64,000 nt of DNA from DATACQ01 sp036555515 (GTDB lineage Bacteria; Desulfobacterota; Binatia; UBA9968), in the NCBI GenBank assembly GCA_036555515.1, contig DATBLC010000172.1, forward strand, positions 1 to 64,000. The letters run 5' to 3'. Position numbers and translations under genes: made by a program. The first letter of the stretch is position 1, and the number at the start of each line of letters is the position of its first letter. The notes beneath the pieces were generated by a model. It was given only the letters and a program-made list of their open reading frames with translations. It made no database searches and was not told the origin of the DNA. This document shows, in pieces, positions 8,685 through 18,125 of the stretch.

Positions 8685-8802
8685 GGGTACACTTCAAGAA
8701 CCCGCAAACTGAACCACCCACTCTATCCGCGAGGGTGTTTGAAGAAATTAGAATGCCATTGTATACAAAATAATTTACCTAACGCCCCATGGAGAGGAGT
8801 CT

Positions 8803-9015
8803 ATGAAGAGACTGCGATTGGAAACCACTGCGCCGTTCCAAGGCTTGGCCGAGCTCGTGGCCTATGACGAGGGTCTGTTCGAGAATGAAGGCCTCCAGAT
8901 CGAGTGGATGGACCGTGAGAATGGCCTGGACAAAAGCCCGGATCACTCGAGCTTTGCGATCCAGCTCGTAAATAACGCGAAACCGTCTGACTTTACTAAT
9001 GAGTTCGTTATTTAG
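8803..9015 (+). pseudogene. Truncated NMT1/THI5-like substrate-binding protein, disrupted by MITE
   Basis: A well-formed gene start (GGAGAGGAG ribosome site, ATG) opens a protein whose first 60 or so residues resemble the first lobe of NMT1/THI5-type binding proteins: GLAELVAYDEGLF followed by EGLQIEWMD. At base 8994-8995 the frame runs into a MITE and stops 20 bases later, so about four fifths of the expected protein is missing. There is no signal peptide, as in some cytoplasmic or hydrolase-like members. I infer that the mobile element, perhaps with a rearrangement, destroyed the gene. Confidence 0.55.
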
Positions 9016-9222
9016 AGACTATGTCGCTAGTGTGCGACCGAGAGGCGAGCCCTTCCGATCGCGTCAATGGTTCTCTGCCTTGCAGGCCACCACCCCGTCC
9101 TCTCCATAGGTGGAAATGCCCGCCGGCAGGGCGCCTGAAAACAACCTTTGCGCTCCTGTGCCCGCGCTCTCCAGGTCTCACCCCTCGGTCGCTGTTTGGT
9201 TACTTAATTGTGGACTCCTTAA
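8996..9222 (+). mobile_element. MITE copy A (227 bp), TA target duplication
   Basis: Almost identical to the sequence at 11528-11753 in inverse orientation, differing at only a handful of positions. The ends form imperfect terminal inverted repeats (CTAATGAGTTC at the left; TTAAGGAGTCC as the reverse of the right end) and both sides carry TA, as expected for Tc1/mariner-IS630-type non-autonomous elements. A subterminal GCGACCGAG/CTCGGTCGC pair adds a second dyad. It encodes no protein. Confidence 0.75.
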
Positions 9223-9224
9223 TA

Positions 9225-9286
9225 ATACGCCACAGATCGGCCAATTCTCCGAGTGGCGGCGCTCCGGCGAATGGATCGGCGCTTAA
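9225..9286 (+). pseudogene. Short 3' coding relic next to MITE copy A
   Basis: Directly after the MITE the plus strand reads TPQIGQFSEWRRSGEWIGA and stop. The residue pattern looks like the true end of a protein rather than chance, but is too short to assign. It may be the far end of a gene split by the element. Confidence 0.25.
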
Positions 9287-9324
9287 GGCTCGAAGCGCGT
9301 GCTGAACGCCATGCTTTAGTTACT

Positions 9325-10347
9325 TTAAACGATCTCAACTTCGGGGATGTGAAACTTGCGTCGATACACCCCGGCGGTCACGCCCGTGATCCGCTTGAAT
9401 AGCCGGCGGAAAAAGGCGGGGTCTTCGTAGCCTACCTTCCAGCTGATCTCATCCACCGGTGCATCGGTTCGTTCAAGCCGCCGTTTGGCCTCTTCTACAC
9501 GGAGGCGCTGAACATAATCGATTGGCGCATGTCCGGTAGCGCTCTTGAATCGCCGCTTAAAAGTACGCGCAGGAATCCCGGAGATGCGCGCGGCTTGCTC
9601 GATGGGATTCGCCACGGAGAAGTGGCGACTCAGCCAGTTTTGCGCTTTGTGAATTGCGGCGTCACCATGGTCGGTCACCGGCTCGAATACGACATAGGGC
9701 GAAAGGCCATCGGCGTGCCATTGAAAGGCGAAGAACTTCGCAACGGCTTGGGCCGCTGTGGGCCCGGCATGCTGCGCAATTAGATAAAGAATGAGATCAT
9801 GCCACGAGGTCGAGGCGCCGGACATAAGAAACTCCTGATGTTCTCCGGCGGCGACCAAGGCCCTGTCCAGCCGCAGCCGCACGTTCGGGAAATTGCGCCG
9901 AAACGTCGGCGCGTACATCCAGTGCACCGTCGCATCTTTCCCATCGAGCAGCCCGGTTTCCGCAAGCAGCAGTACGCCCGAACAGGTGGAACACAATTGG
10001 GCTCCCGCAGCATGCATCTCGGCCAGCCATTCGACTAGCCCCGGATATCGACCTTTTTGCCACTCTCCCCGTTTGACCATGATCGACGGAATAATGATCA
10101 CGTCTGCTGAATCGATTTGCTTAATGGATCGCTTAGCTTCGACGGGCATTCCGCTTGCCGAGGAAAGCGAGCCCGAAGTGGTTGCGACTATCTCGGCTTT
10201 GAAGTGAGCGCGGTCGGCCAAAGCGTCGCTGTAAGTGCTGAGCAAACTAAACGAGTTCAACACGTCATAAAGACCCATCAACGTTGAAGCCATCACCTCT
10301 GGAATCGCCACAAGGCAGACGCGAACGTTTTTCGGATCTGCTATCAT
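9325..10347 (-). CDS. GlxA-family AraC-type transcriptional regulator
   Basis: A 340-residue regulator with an N-terminal DJ-1/PfpI (glutamine amidotransferase-like) domain and a C-terminal AraC helix-turn-helix pair. The DJ-1 part includes LCSTCSGVLLLAE around the usual nucleophile-elbow cysteine. The AraC part has ISGIPARTFKRRFK, then the second helix region VGYEDPAFFRRLFKRITG, the AraC signature. I use the ATG at 10347, preceded by GAAGGG, instead of the TTG 21 bases upstream. It is divergent from the methyltransferase starting at 10464, and the shared 116-base gap is the obvious place for its operator. The ligand is unknown. Both genes lie between the inverted MITE copies. Confidence 0.85.
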   Translation of the reverse strand: MIADPKNVRVCLVAIPEVMASTLMGLYDVLNSFSLLSTYSDALADRAHFKAEIVATTSGSLSSASGMPVEAKRSIKQIDSADVIIIPSIMVKRGEWQKGRYPGLVEWLAEMHAAGAQLCSTCSGVLLLAETGLLDGKDATVHWMYAPTFRRNFPNVRLRLDRALVAAGEHQEFLMSGASTSWHDLILYLIAQHAGPTAAQAVAKFFAFQWHADGLSPYVVFEPVTDHGDAAIHKAQNWLSRHFSVANPIEQAARISGIPARTFKRRFKSATGHAPIDYVQRLRVEEAKRRLERTDAPVDEISWKVGYEDPAFFRRLFKRITGVTAGVYRRKFHIPEVEIV

Positions 10348-10463
10348 TTTGCGCCCTTCATGGCCCAAACGGACCCATTTTGAGCAAACTGCCTCTACCG
10401 TCGCCTAACGACCGCGGTTATTCTTCGCATGTGCAAACAAATTTCTGTAAGGAGGATTCTATC

Positions 10464-11522
10464 ATGAAAGTCGAGGAGCGAAAGCTTAATGAATTCGTCG
10501 AAAAAGCAGTCACCGACTTGGCCGCTGGCTACGGCGGTGTCATGACCGTGCTGGGACACAAGCTTGGGCTTTATAAGGCCATGGCCGATGCGGGACCTCT
10601 GGACTCATCGGAAATAGCCAAACGCTCAGGCTGCGCGGAGCGCTATGTGCGCGAGTGGCTCAATAGCCAAGCGGCGGCAGGTTACCTTGTTTATCATGCC
10701 ACAAGCGCCACCTACGAACTCACCCCGGAGCAGTCGCTGGTATTGGCGCAGGAAGACAGCCCGGTTTTTCTGCCGCCCGCGTGGGAAGTGCCGGCTTCCA
10801 TGTTTCTTGACGAAGACAAGACTATCGAGGCCTTTCGCACCGGGAAAGGCGTCGCTTGGGATGAGCACAATGAGCGTCTCTTTTGCGGCGTGGCGGCTTT
10901 TTACCGAAACGCCTACCGGAATAATTTGGTTCGCGAGTGGTTGCCGTGCCTCCGCGGTGTGGAGGAAAAACTACGCATCGGCGCAAAAGTTGCGGATGTG
11001 GGCTGCGGTCATGGTCATTCCACGATCCTCATGGCCGAGGCATTTCCAAAATCGCGCTTTTGGGGCTTCGATTATCATAAGAAATCGATCGAAACCGCCC
11101 GGAGCCATGCCCGAAACACGGCGATCGGAAATCGCGTGAGCTTCGAAGTGGCCAGCGCCATGAGCTATCCCGCTGAGGGTTTTGACTTGATCTGTTTCTT
11201 TGACTGTTTGCACGACATGGGCGACCCCGTAGGCGCCGCGCAGCATGCAAAACAAACACTAGCCGAGGATGGTACAGTTGTGCTGGTCGAGCCCTTCGCC
11301 AACGATCGGGTGGAAGAAAACTTGAACGCTGTGGGCCGTCTTTACTATTCGGCTTCGACAACGCTTTGCTGCGCGCACTCGCTGTCGGAGGAGGGTGCGG
11401 CCGCCCTTGGCGCTCAGGCCGGGGAGGCGCGCCTTGCCGGCGTGTTTACGAAAGCCGGGTTTGGTGAGTTCAGAAAAGCCAAGGCGACGCCGTTCAATCT
11501 AATTTTCGAAGCGAAGGTCTAG
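10464..11522 (+). CDS. SAM-dependent class I methyltransferase with winged-helix N-terminus
   Basis: A 352-residue methyltransferase. The N-terminal 90 residues form a winged-helix dimerisation domain (LGLYKAMADAGPL, then SSEIAKRSGCAERYVREWL, then GYLVY), as in the Rv2258c-like group and O-methyltransferases. The Rossmann part starts with VADVGCGHGHST (motif I), then GFDYHKKSI (motif II) and FDLICFFDCLHDMGDP. The ATG has GGAGG eight bases upstream. It is divergent from the GlxA-type regulator, which probably controls it. The stop codon lies only five bases before MITE copy B. Substrate not predictable. Confidence 0.85.
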   Translation: MKVEERKLNEFVEKAVTDLAAGYGGVMTVLGHKLGLYKAMADAGPLDSSEIAKRSGCAERYVREWLNSQAAAGYLVYHATSATYELTPEQSLVLAQEDSPVFLPPAWEVPASMFLDEDKTIEAFRTGKGVAWDEHNERLFCGVAAFYRNAYRNNLVREWLPCLRGVEEKLRIGAKVADVGCGHGHSTILMAEAFPKSRFWGFDYHKKSIETARSHARNTAIGNRVSFEVASAMSYPAEGFDLICFFDCLHDMGDPVGAAQHAKQTLAEDGTVVLVEPFANDRVEENLNAVGRLYYSASTTLCCAHSLSEEGAAALGAQAGEARLAGVFTKAGFGEFRKAKATPFNLIFEAKV

Positions 11523-11527
11523 AGTTA

Positions 11528-11753
11528 TTAAGGAGTCCACAATTGAGTAACCAAGCAGCGACCGAGGGGTGAGACCTGGAGAGCGCGGGCACAGGAGCGC
11601 AAATGTTGTTTTCAGGCCCTGCCGGCGGGCATTTCCACCTATGGAGAGGACGGGGTGGTGGCCGGCAAGGCAGAGAACCATTGACCGCGATCGGAAGGGC
11701 TCGCCTCTCGGTCGCACACTAGCGATATAGTCTCTAAATAACGAACTCATTAG
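11528..11753 (-). mobile_element. MITE copy B (226 bp), inverted relative to copy A
   Basis: The reverse complement of the element at 8996-9222, with the same ends and TA on each side (11526-11527 and 11754-11755). The few differences include a two-base CG present in A but not B, and a G present in B but not A. Together the copies form a large inverted repeat around the regulator/methyltransferase pair. Confidence 0.75.
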
Positions 11754-11767
11754 TAACTTTCTTTCTA

Positions 11768-12709
<942 letters not shown>

Positions 12710-12934
12710 AACCAAATCCCGGACGGTGTTATTGGATCAAGCATCGATCGATCGAGCAAACAGCGCATTAATGAACAATCAGGAACTCCAGGCTCCCTGC
12801 GGCTAACCTGGTCTACTCTGTTCTACGCCTTGAACCCTTTTGCAATTTGATGACGGCGAACCGAAGACGGACGACCGGCCGGTCTGCGGTCGCGGGTCAT
12901 CGGTCATCTCTTTGCCGCCTTGAACTTCGTACGA

Positions 12935-13498
12935 TTATACAGCAACAGAAATCCAACGCGCCGCTTCCCATAGATTTTTCGCTACATGCGCGACGCCCGG
13001 GGGAATCTCGACGGGTGGTTCGCCTCGACTATGAATCCAAATTCCCCTGGCGCCAATCCGTGCCGCAAGTTCCATATCCGTCATTTGATCCCCCACGACG
13101 TAGGAGCGAGAAGCCGCCACATCTAATTCCGCCGCGGCTTGTCGGATCATACCGGTATTGGGCTTGCGGCAGTCACAAACGGTTTTGTACGGCGCAAATC
13201 CCTCGGTGGGGTGGTGCGGGCAGTAATAGACACCGTCCACTTGCGCTCCCGACCGGGCGAGGCGATCAAAGAGTTCCCGGTGGATATTCGCCAGGAGACT
13301 CTCGGTCAGACGACCCCGGGCAATGCCGGATTGATTCGTAACCACAACGACCTTATAGCCCTTTTCCCTCAGTAACCGAAGCGCATCCGGTACTTTTGGG
13401 AGAATTTCCAGTTGCTTTTCGCTGCTCAGATAACCGACGTCCCGTATCAATGTGCCGTCGCGATCGATGAAAACCGCAGCGTAGCCGCCCGCGCCCAT
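12935..13498 (-). CDS. gmhB: D-glycero-beta-D-manno-heptose 1,7-bisphosphate 7-phosphatase
   Basis: A 187-residue HAD phosphatase that removes the 7-phosphate in ADP-heptose synthesis for the LPS inner core. DRDGTL (nucleophile D12, acid D14) is followed by VVVTNQSGIARG. The zinc loop of the GmhB/HisB-N group is visible as CPHHPTEG followed by CDCRKPNTGM, and VGDQMTDME supplies the magnesium aspartates. The ATG directly abuts the lpxK stop (TAGATG), indicating co-translation. GmhA, HldE and HldD are not in the window, so the heptose pathway must be completed elsewhere. Confidence 0.9.
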   Translation of the reverse strand: MGAGGYAAVFIDRDGTLIRDVGYLSSEKQLEILPKVPDALRLLREKGYKVVVVTNQSGIARGRLTESLLANIHRELFDRLARSGAQVDGVYYCPHHPTEGFAPYKTVCDCRKPNTGMIRQAAAELDVAASRSYVVGDQMTDMELAARIGARGIWIHSRGEPPVEIPPGVAHVAKNLWEAARWISVAV

Positions 13499-14596
13499 CT
13501 AGAGCCGCCCGCCCGCTTGCTTTTGCTTCTGGACCCGCTCCACTAGCGCGGCGATCAACATCTCGCCCTTCTCCACCACCATTTCGACGCGCAACGCCAA
13601 TAATTTGTCTTTAGCAAAAGGGAAATGGGCCAATTTGATGATGTCCTTTTCGGTGGTCAAAATCAGCTCCGCCGTGCGTCCCACCCGGTTAATGCGCTGC
13701 CAGTCCGCCAGGGTATAATCGTGATGATCGGGAAATTCCAAAATATCGATGATATCGGCTTCGAAATCATGCAGTATGCGATAGAACCTTTCCGGATGCG
13801 CGATGCCGGCAACGACCACGATCTTGTTTCGATAGAGTAAACTCAATGGATATTCTTTCCACTGGTTCCCTTGGTAACCGACCAGCGAGACGGGAGAGAG
13901 CGCTCCCTTGAAGCAAGCATTTGCGTCGAAAGACTTTATCAGAGGCTCCCATGCCTTTTCCGCGCCGGTTAGCAGCAAAAAATCCGCCCGCTGTGTCACC
14001 TCGGGCGGTTCGCGAAACGGTCCCGCCGGCAACACCCACCCCGGGGCATCGTTGCCTAACAAGACGATATCGGCGTCCCGCTTCACGCGGCGGTGTTGGA
14101 AGCCGTCGTCCAGGATAAATACGTCGATGTGACCGCGATTGAGAAGCTCCCGGGCTGCCAGATCCCGCTTTGCACACACGGCCACTGTCTGCCCGTAGAT
14201 CTTAGCCATCATGCAAGGCTCGTCGCCGCCCGCCGCCACTTCCGCCGTGGACGCCAATGCCGCCGACCCCTTGCCGTTTCCAGAAAGCACCAAAGGCGCC
14301 GAGCGTTTGCCACCATAGCCACGCGTTAGAATTCCCACTTTCAGGCCGCGCGTTTCCAGCGCCCGCGCCAGCCAGATACAACTCGGCGTTTTGCCCGTGC
14401 CGCCCACCGTGAGATTGCCGATGCTGATCACGGGCCGCTCGAGCGCCAAGGCGCGGCGCCAGTTGAGCAAAAATAAAAGATTGCGCAATCCAACGAGCGC
14501 AGAGAAAATCCAAGACAAAGGAACCAGCAAAAACCAAAGTATCTTCCCCCACAACCCCCGCCGCTCCCAGGCGCAGCGAATCCAAGAGCTATTCAT
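13499..14596 (-). CDS. lpxK: Tetraacyldisaccharide 4'-kinase
   Basis: Membrane-associated kinase that phosphorylates the 4' position of the lipid A disaccharide. The Walker A loop GNLTVGGTGKTP lies at about 60-71 after an N-terminal hydrophobic helix (WFLLVPLSWIFSALVG). DDGFQHRRVKRD is the family motif with the metal-binding and substrate residues; TTEKDIIKL is near the C-terminus. I place the start at the ATG overlapping the waaA stop (ATGAATAG), giving 365 residues; another ATG lies 21 bases upstream. The longer open frame adds only out-of-family sequence. Confidence 0.88.
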   Translation of the reverse strand: MNSSWIRCAWERRGLWGKILWFLLVPLSWIFSALVGLRNLLFLLNWRRALALERPVISIGNLTVGGTGKTPSCIWLARALETRGLKVGILTRGYGGKRSAPLVLSGNGKGSAALASTAEVAAGGDEPCMMAKIYGQTVAVCAKRDLAARELLNRGHIDVFILDDGFQHRRVKRDADIVLLGNDAPGWVLPAGPFREPPEVTQRADFLLLTGAEKAWEPLIKSFDANACFKGALSPVSLVGYQGNQWKEYPLSLLYRNKIVVVAGIAHPERFYRILHDFEADIIDILEFPDHHDYTLADWQRINRVGRTAELILTTEKDIIKLAHFPFAKDKLLALRVEMVVEKGEMLIAALVERVQKQKQAGGRL

Positions 14597-15935
14597 AAGC
14601 TGCCATAATTCCACCATGCGCGGCAGGCCTGTTGGCGCCCGCGCTGAAATCGACGTAGGACCGCAGCAAGTCCAAGCTCCGCTCCACGACGGCGCCGTCT
14701 TTGGCCGCCACGCAGTAAGCTTTTTCGCCGGTGCTCCGGCGCTTCTCCGGATCGAGGAGAAGTCCGGTGATCTCGCGCAACAAATCGTCGGCATTGCGCA
14801 CCTCGATGCCCCCGCCGCTATTTTTCATTTCTTCCGCCAGCGTCCTGAAATTTGCCATGAATGGCCCGAACAGAACTGGCTTCTTGAAAAAGGCTGGCTC
14901 CAGCAAATTATGCCCGCCCACGCCGACCAGGCTGCCGGCCACGAAGGCGATGTCCGCCCGCGCGTAATATTTTCCAAGGTCGCCGAGGGTATCGATAATC
15001 ATCACGTCCTGGTGGAAGCTCAATCGGCCATCGATCCGGCTTTTTTTCTCAAAGCTCAGACCGCTGCTTTGCAACAGCTTTTCAACTTCTGCGAAACGTT
15101 CGGGATGACGCGGCGCGACGGCCAATTGCAGATCCGGAAACCGTTTCTTTAAGGATATAAAAACGCCGAGGAGAATTTCTTCTTCGCCTTGGTGCGAGCT
15201 TCCCACCACCAGCAGTGGCCGCTGCGCTTGAGTGCCGGGGGCGCCCTCACCGTGCGCGGCTTCTGTGTCGTAACCGGCTCCAGCCATCGGGGCCGCCCGC
15301 TTCAGGTTGCCGGTGACCCTCACGCGCTTTGCATCAGCGCCCAAGCGGGTTATTCGGTCCCTATCGTCATCCGACTGCATGCCAATGGCGGTAAAGCACC
15401 GCAGTACGCGGCGGAAAAAACCGCGAAACCGGAGATAGCGTTTGAACGCGCGCTCCGACAAACGGCCGCTAAGCAGCAATGTCGGAATTCCCAGCCTAAA
15501 AGCTTGATGCAGCAGGTTAGGCCAAATTTCAGTTTCGACGACGATCAAGGCGGCCGGATCGATTTGCGTCAACGCGCGACGGACAATCAGCGGATGGTCC
15601 AGCGGGAGGAAAAACACCGCATCCGCCCCCGCGCAACGCCGGGCCATTGCGTTGCCCGTATCGGTGAAAGTTGAAAAGATGATTTTCCGCTCGGGCGCTT
15701 TAGCTTTGAGCGCGGCTATCACTCTTCCCGCCGCGAGAACCTCGCCCACTGACGCCGCATGGATCCAGATTGGACGCATGCCGTCCAGTGCTTGCAGCTT
15801 GCTTCTGCCGTACCAGCCGAACCGTTCCGCCAAGCCGGGTCGAACGCGCCGGCTAAACGCCAGCCACAGCGGCAAGAACGGCAACGCGGCCACGAATGCA
15901 ACGGAGAGCAGAAAATTATATACGAAATAATACAA
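14589..15935 (-). CDS. waaA: 3-deoxy-D-manno-octulosonic acid (Kdo) transferase
   Basis: A 448-residue transferase that adds Kdo to lipid IVA at the inner membrane. It has an N-terminal membrane anchor (FLLSVAFVAALPFLPLWLAF), then the acceptor-domain signature WIHAASVGEV. The GT-B donor half contains VVGSSHQGEEE, APRHPERF, and VAGSLVGVGGHNLLEPAFFKKPVLFG, the family signature near the C-terminus. It overlaps lpxK. In many deltaproteobacteria msbA and an acyltransferase lie between lpxB and waaA; here they do not. Confidence 0.93.
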   Translation of the reverse strand: MYYFVYNFLLSVAFVAALPFLPLWLAFSRRVRPGLAERFGWYGRSKLQALDGMRPIWIHAASVGEVLAAGRVIAALKAKAPERKIIFSTFTDTGNAMARRCAGADAVFFLPLDHPLIVRRALTQIDPAALIVVETEIWPNLLHQAFRLGIPTLLLSGRLSERAFKRYLRFRGFFRRVLRCFTAIGMQSDDDRDRITRLGADAKRVRVTGNLKRAAPMAGAGYDTEAAHGEGAPGTQAQRPLLVVGSSHQGEEEILLGVFISLKKRFPDLQLAVAPRHPERFAEVEKLLQSSGLSFEKKSRIDGRLSFHQDVMIIDTLGDLGKYYARADIAFVAGSLVGVGGHNLLEPAFFKKPVLFGPFMANFRTLAEEMKNSGGGIEVRNADDLLREITGLLLDPEKRRSTGEKAYCVAAKDGAVVERSLDLLRSYVDFSAGANRPAAHGGIMAAYE

Positions 15936-15966
15936 GGCTTATTTTCCCGTTTATTAGCGCATTCGA

Positions 15967-17112
15967 CTAGGTCATCATCGTCAATGCCAGGTCCGCCACC
16001 CGGCCGGCGGCGCCGGGGGATCCCAGTTGGTCTCGAAGTTTCGACAGTTTTGTGACGATTCGGCAACGAATCTCGGGCCTGTCCAGGATTCGCCGGCTTT
16101 CTTCGATGATCCCTGCCGGTTGCAGTTTCGATTGAACCAGTTCCGGCACTACGCGCTCGCCGGCGATCAGGTTGACCATGCCGATATGCTCCACTCGCAC
16201 CAACAAGCGCGCGAGCCAATAAGTGAGCCACGAGAGTCGGTAAATGATGACCATCGGTTTGAGCAGCAACGCGGTCTCCAGTGTCGCCGTGCCCGACGCA
16301 GTCCATACCAGATCCGCGGCGTCTAAGGCATTATAGCGGTCTCGGTCCACGATCGGGATATCGATGCCGGCGTTCCGGCAACCCGACTGGAGCGCGCGGT
16401 TGTCGACGGTGCTCGCGCGCACGCAGAAAAACTGAATGTCGCGCTCGCGGCGCAACTGGGCAGCGGCCTCGGCCATAACCGGCAGGTGATATTCAACTTC
16501 GCGGCGGCGGCTACCCGGCAGCATAGCGATGACCGGCTTTCGAGCATCCAAACCCAACCTAGTCAACACGTTATCGCGCGTCTCGGTGACGCGCACCGTA
16601 TCGAGTAACGGGTGTCCGACGAAATTTACGTTGACGCCATGGCTTTGGTAAAAATGTTTTTCAAAAGGAAAAACCACCGCCATGCGGTCCACCCAGCGGG
16701 CGATCTGTCGCACGCGCCCTTTGCGCCAGGCCCAAATCTGCGGGCTGACGTAATACAGAACCGGTATGCCCAGGCGCTTGGCGCAGCGCGCCAAGCGCAG
16801 GTTGAAATCAGGAAAATCAATGAGCACGATTAAGTTAGGTCTGCGTTCGCGCAGCGCGCGGCGCAGTAGATGGTAGGCATTCCAAAGATTCTTAATGTTG
16901 CCCGCCAACTCAACCAGCCCCATAGCGGCGAGTTGGGAAATGCTTACCAGCGCATCGAATCCGAGTTTTTGCAACTGCTCGCCACCGGCGCCGAACAGCG
17001 ACAAGTCAGGATCCCGGCGGAGCAACGCTTCGGCTAGCTGCGCCCCATGGATGTCCCCGGAAGCTTCGCCGACGACTAGCATAATCTGTTTACGGCGTTG
17101 AGCAGCGCTCAC
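15967..17112 (-). CDS. lpxB: Lipid-A-disaccharide synthase
   Basis: A 381-residue GT19 glycosyltransferase that condenses UDP-diacylglucosamine and lipid X. VVGEASGDIHGAQL at the N-terminus and GAGGEQLQKLGFD are family signatures. YYVSPQIWAWRKGR and VFPFEKHFYQSHGVNVNFVGHPLLD mark the acceptor half, and MLPGSRRREVEYHLPVM the donor half. It is 19 bases downstream of the Gfo/Idh gene on the same strand and about 30 bases from waaA, fitting one lipid A transcript. Confidence 0.95.
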   Translation of the reverse strand: MSAAQRRKQIMLVVGEASGDIHGAQLAEALLRRDPDLSLFGAGGEQLQKLGFDALVSISQLAAMGLVELAGNIKNLWNAYHLLRRALRERRPNLIVLIDFPDFNLRLARCAKRLGIPVLYYVSPQIWAWRKGRVRQIARWVDRMAVVFPFEKHFYQSHGVNVNFVGHPLLDTVRVTETRDNVLTRLGLDARKPVIAMLPGSRRREVEYHLPVMAEAAAQLRRERDIQFFCVRASTVDNRALQSGCRNAGIDIPIVDRDRYNALDAADLVWTASGTATLETALLLKPMVIIYRLSWLTYWLARLLVRVEHIGMVNLIAGERVVPELVQSKLQPAGIIEESRRILDRPEIRCRIVTKLSKLRDQLGSPGAAGRVADLALTMMT

Positions 17113-17131
17113 GATGGCCCCGGCAGCGGCG

Positions 17132-18058
17132 TTAGATCTGCGCGCTTATCATGGCGGCGATTTCAAGGGCGCGCAGCCCCTCGGTGCCGCTCACCAGAGG
17201 TAATGACCGGGCTCGCACGCTTTCCAAAAACGATTCGATTTCGTCCGCGAGGGCGTCTCCTTCCTTTATTTCGATACTTTCCCCCCGGATATCGAGCCAG
17301 GTGGCGCCCGGCGCCGGTTTGTAATAAATCTGCGCCCGGCGCTGATCGTAGTCTATCGAAATATACGCATCGGCTTGGAAAAAGCGCACTTTGCGCTCGC
17401 GTTTGAGCGACACCCGGCTGGCGGTAATATTGGCGATGCAGCCATTGGCAAATTTAATGCGCGCGTTGGCGATGTCCGGTTTGTCCGTCAGGACGGGCAC
17501 TCCCACCGCTTCGACCCGTTCCACCGGGGAACGCACTAGACTGGTGATTACGTCGATATCGTGAATCATGAGATCGAGGACGACATCGACATCGGTGCCC
17601 CGCTCGACGAAAGGCGCCAGCCGGTGACACTCGACGAATTTCGGTTCCTTGATGACGCCTTCGAGTTTGCGGATCGCCGGATTAAACCGCTCGAGATGCC
17701 CTACCTGGAGAACGGCCTTGTGCGCCCCCGCCAATTCGACCAGCTCCCGGCCATCGGCAAGATTGGCCGTCATCGGCTTCTCGACCAGCACGTCGATGCC
17801 CTGGCGCAAAAAGTCGGCGGCCACACGGTGATGCAGCGCCGTGGGAACGGCAATGCTGACCGCTTTGACTTGTCCGAACAGGTCGTGGTAATCCGCCAGC
17901 GCTTGAGTCTGGCATTTGGCCGCCACCTCGCGCGCCCGCGATTCATCGACATCGACTACTGCGCGTAATTCCGCATTTGTCGACGCCGCATATTTCTCGG
18001 CGTGAAACTTGCCCAGATGACCTACGCCCACCACCGCAACAGGAATAGCCCCATTCAT
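17132..18058 (-). CDS. Gfo/Idh/MocA-family oxidoreductase (GnnA-like by context)
   Basis: A 308-residue NAD(P)-dependent sugar dehydrogenase. VVGVGHLGKFHAEKY is the nucleotide-binding loop and VLVEKPMTA is the conserved EKP motif; HDIDVITSL provides the catalytic-region residues. It sits between lpxI and lpxB, a conserved place in deltaproteobacteria. A proven member of this family, GnnA, oxidises UDP-GlcNAc at C3 so that GnnB can aminate it, giving an amide-linked lipid A. No GnnB-type aminotransferase is next to it here, so the GnnA role is only suggested by location. Confidence 0.8.
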   Translation of the reverse strand: MNGAIPVAVVGVGHLGKFHAEKYAASTNAELRAVVDVDESRAREVAAKCQTQALADYHDLFGQVKAVSIAVPTALHHRVAADFLRQGIDVLVEKPMTANLADGRELVELAGAHKAVLQVGHLERFNPAIRKLEGVIKEPKFVECHRLAPFVERGTDVDVVLDLMIHDIDVITSLVRSPVERVEAVGVPVLTDKPDIANARIKFANGCIANITASRVSLKRERKVRFFQADAYISIDYDQRRAQIYYKPAPGATWLDIRGESIEIKEGDALADEIESFLESVRARSLPLVSGTEGLRALEIAAMISAQI

Positions 18059-18125
18059 GGGCGATCACCGACGAGGCGCCGTCTCCGGACGTGGCCGACG
18101 ATTTTGTATTGCATGAATAAATTTT

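Noticed and set aside
10284..10463. N-terminal extension of the methyltransferase frame
   Set aside because: The extension overlaps the regulator's start and has no similarity; the ATG at 10464 has a strong ribosome site.
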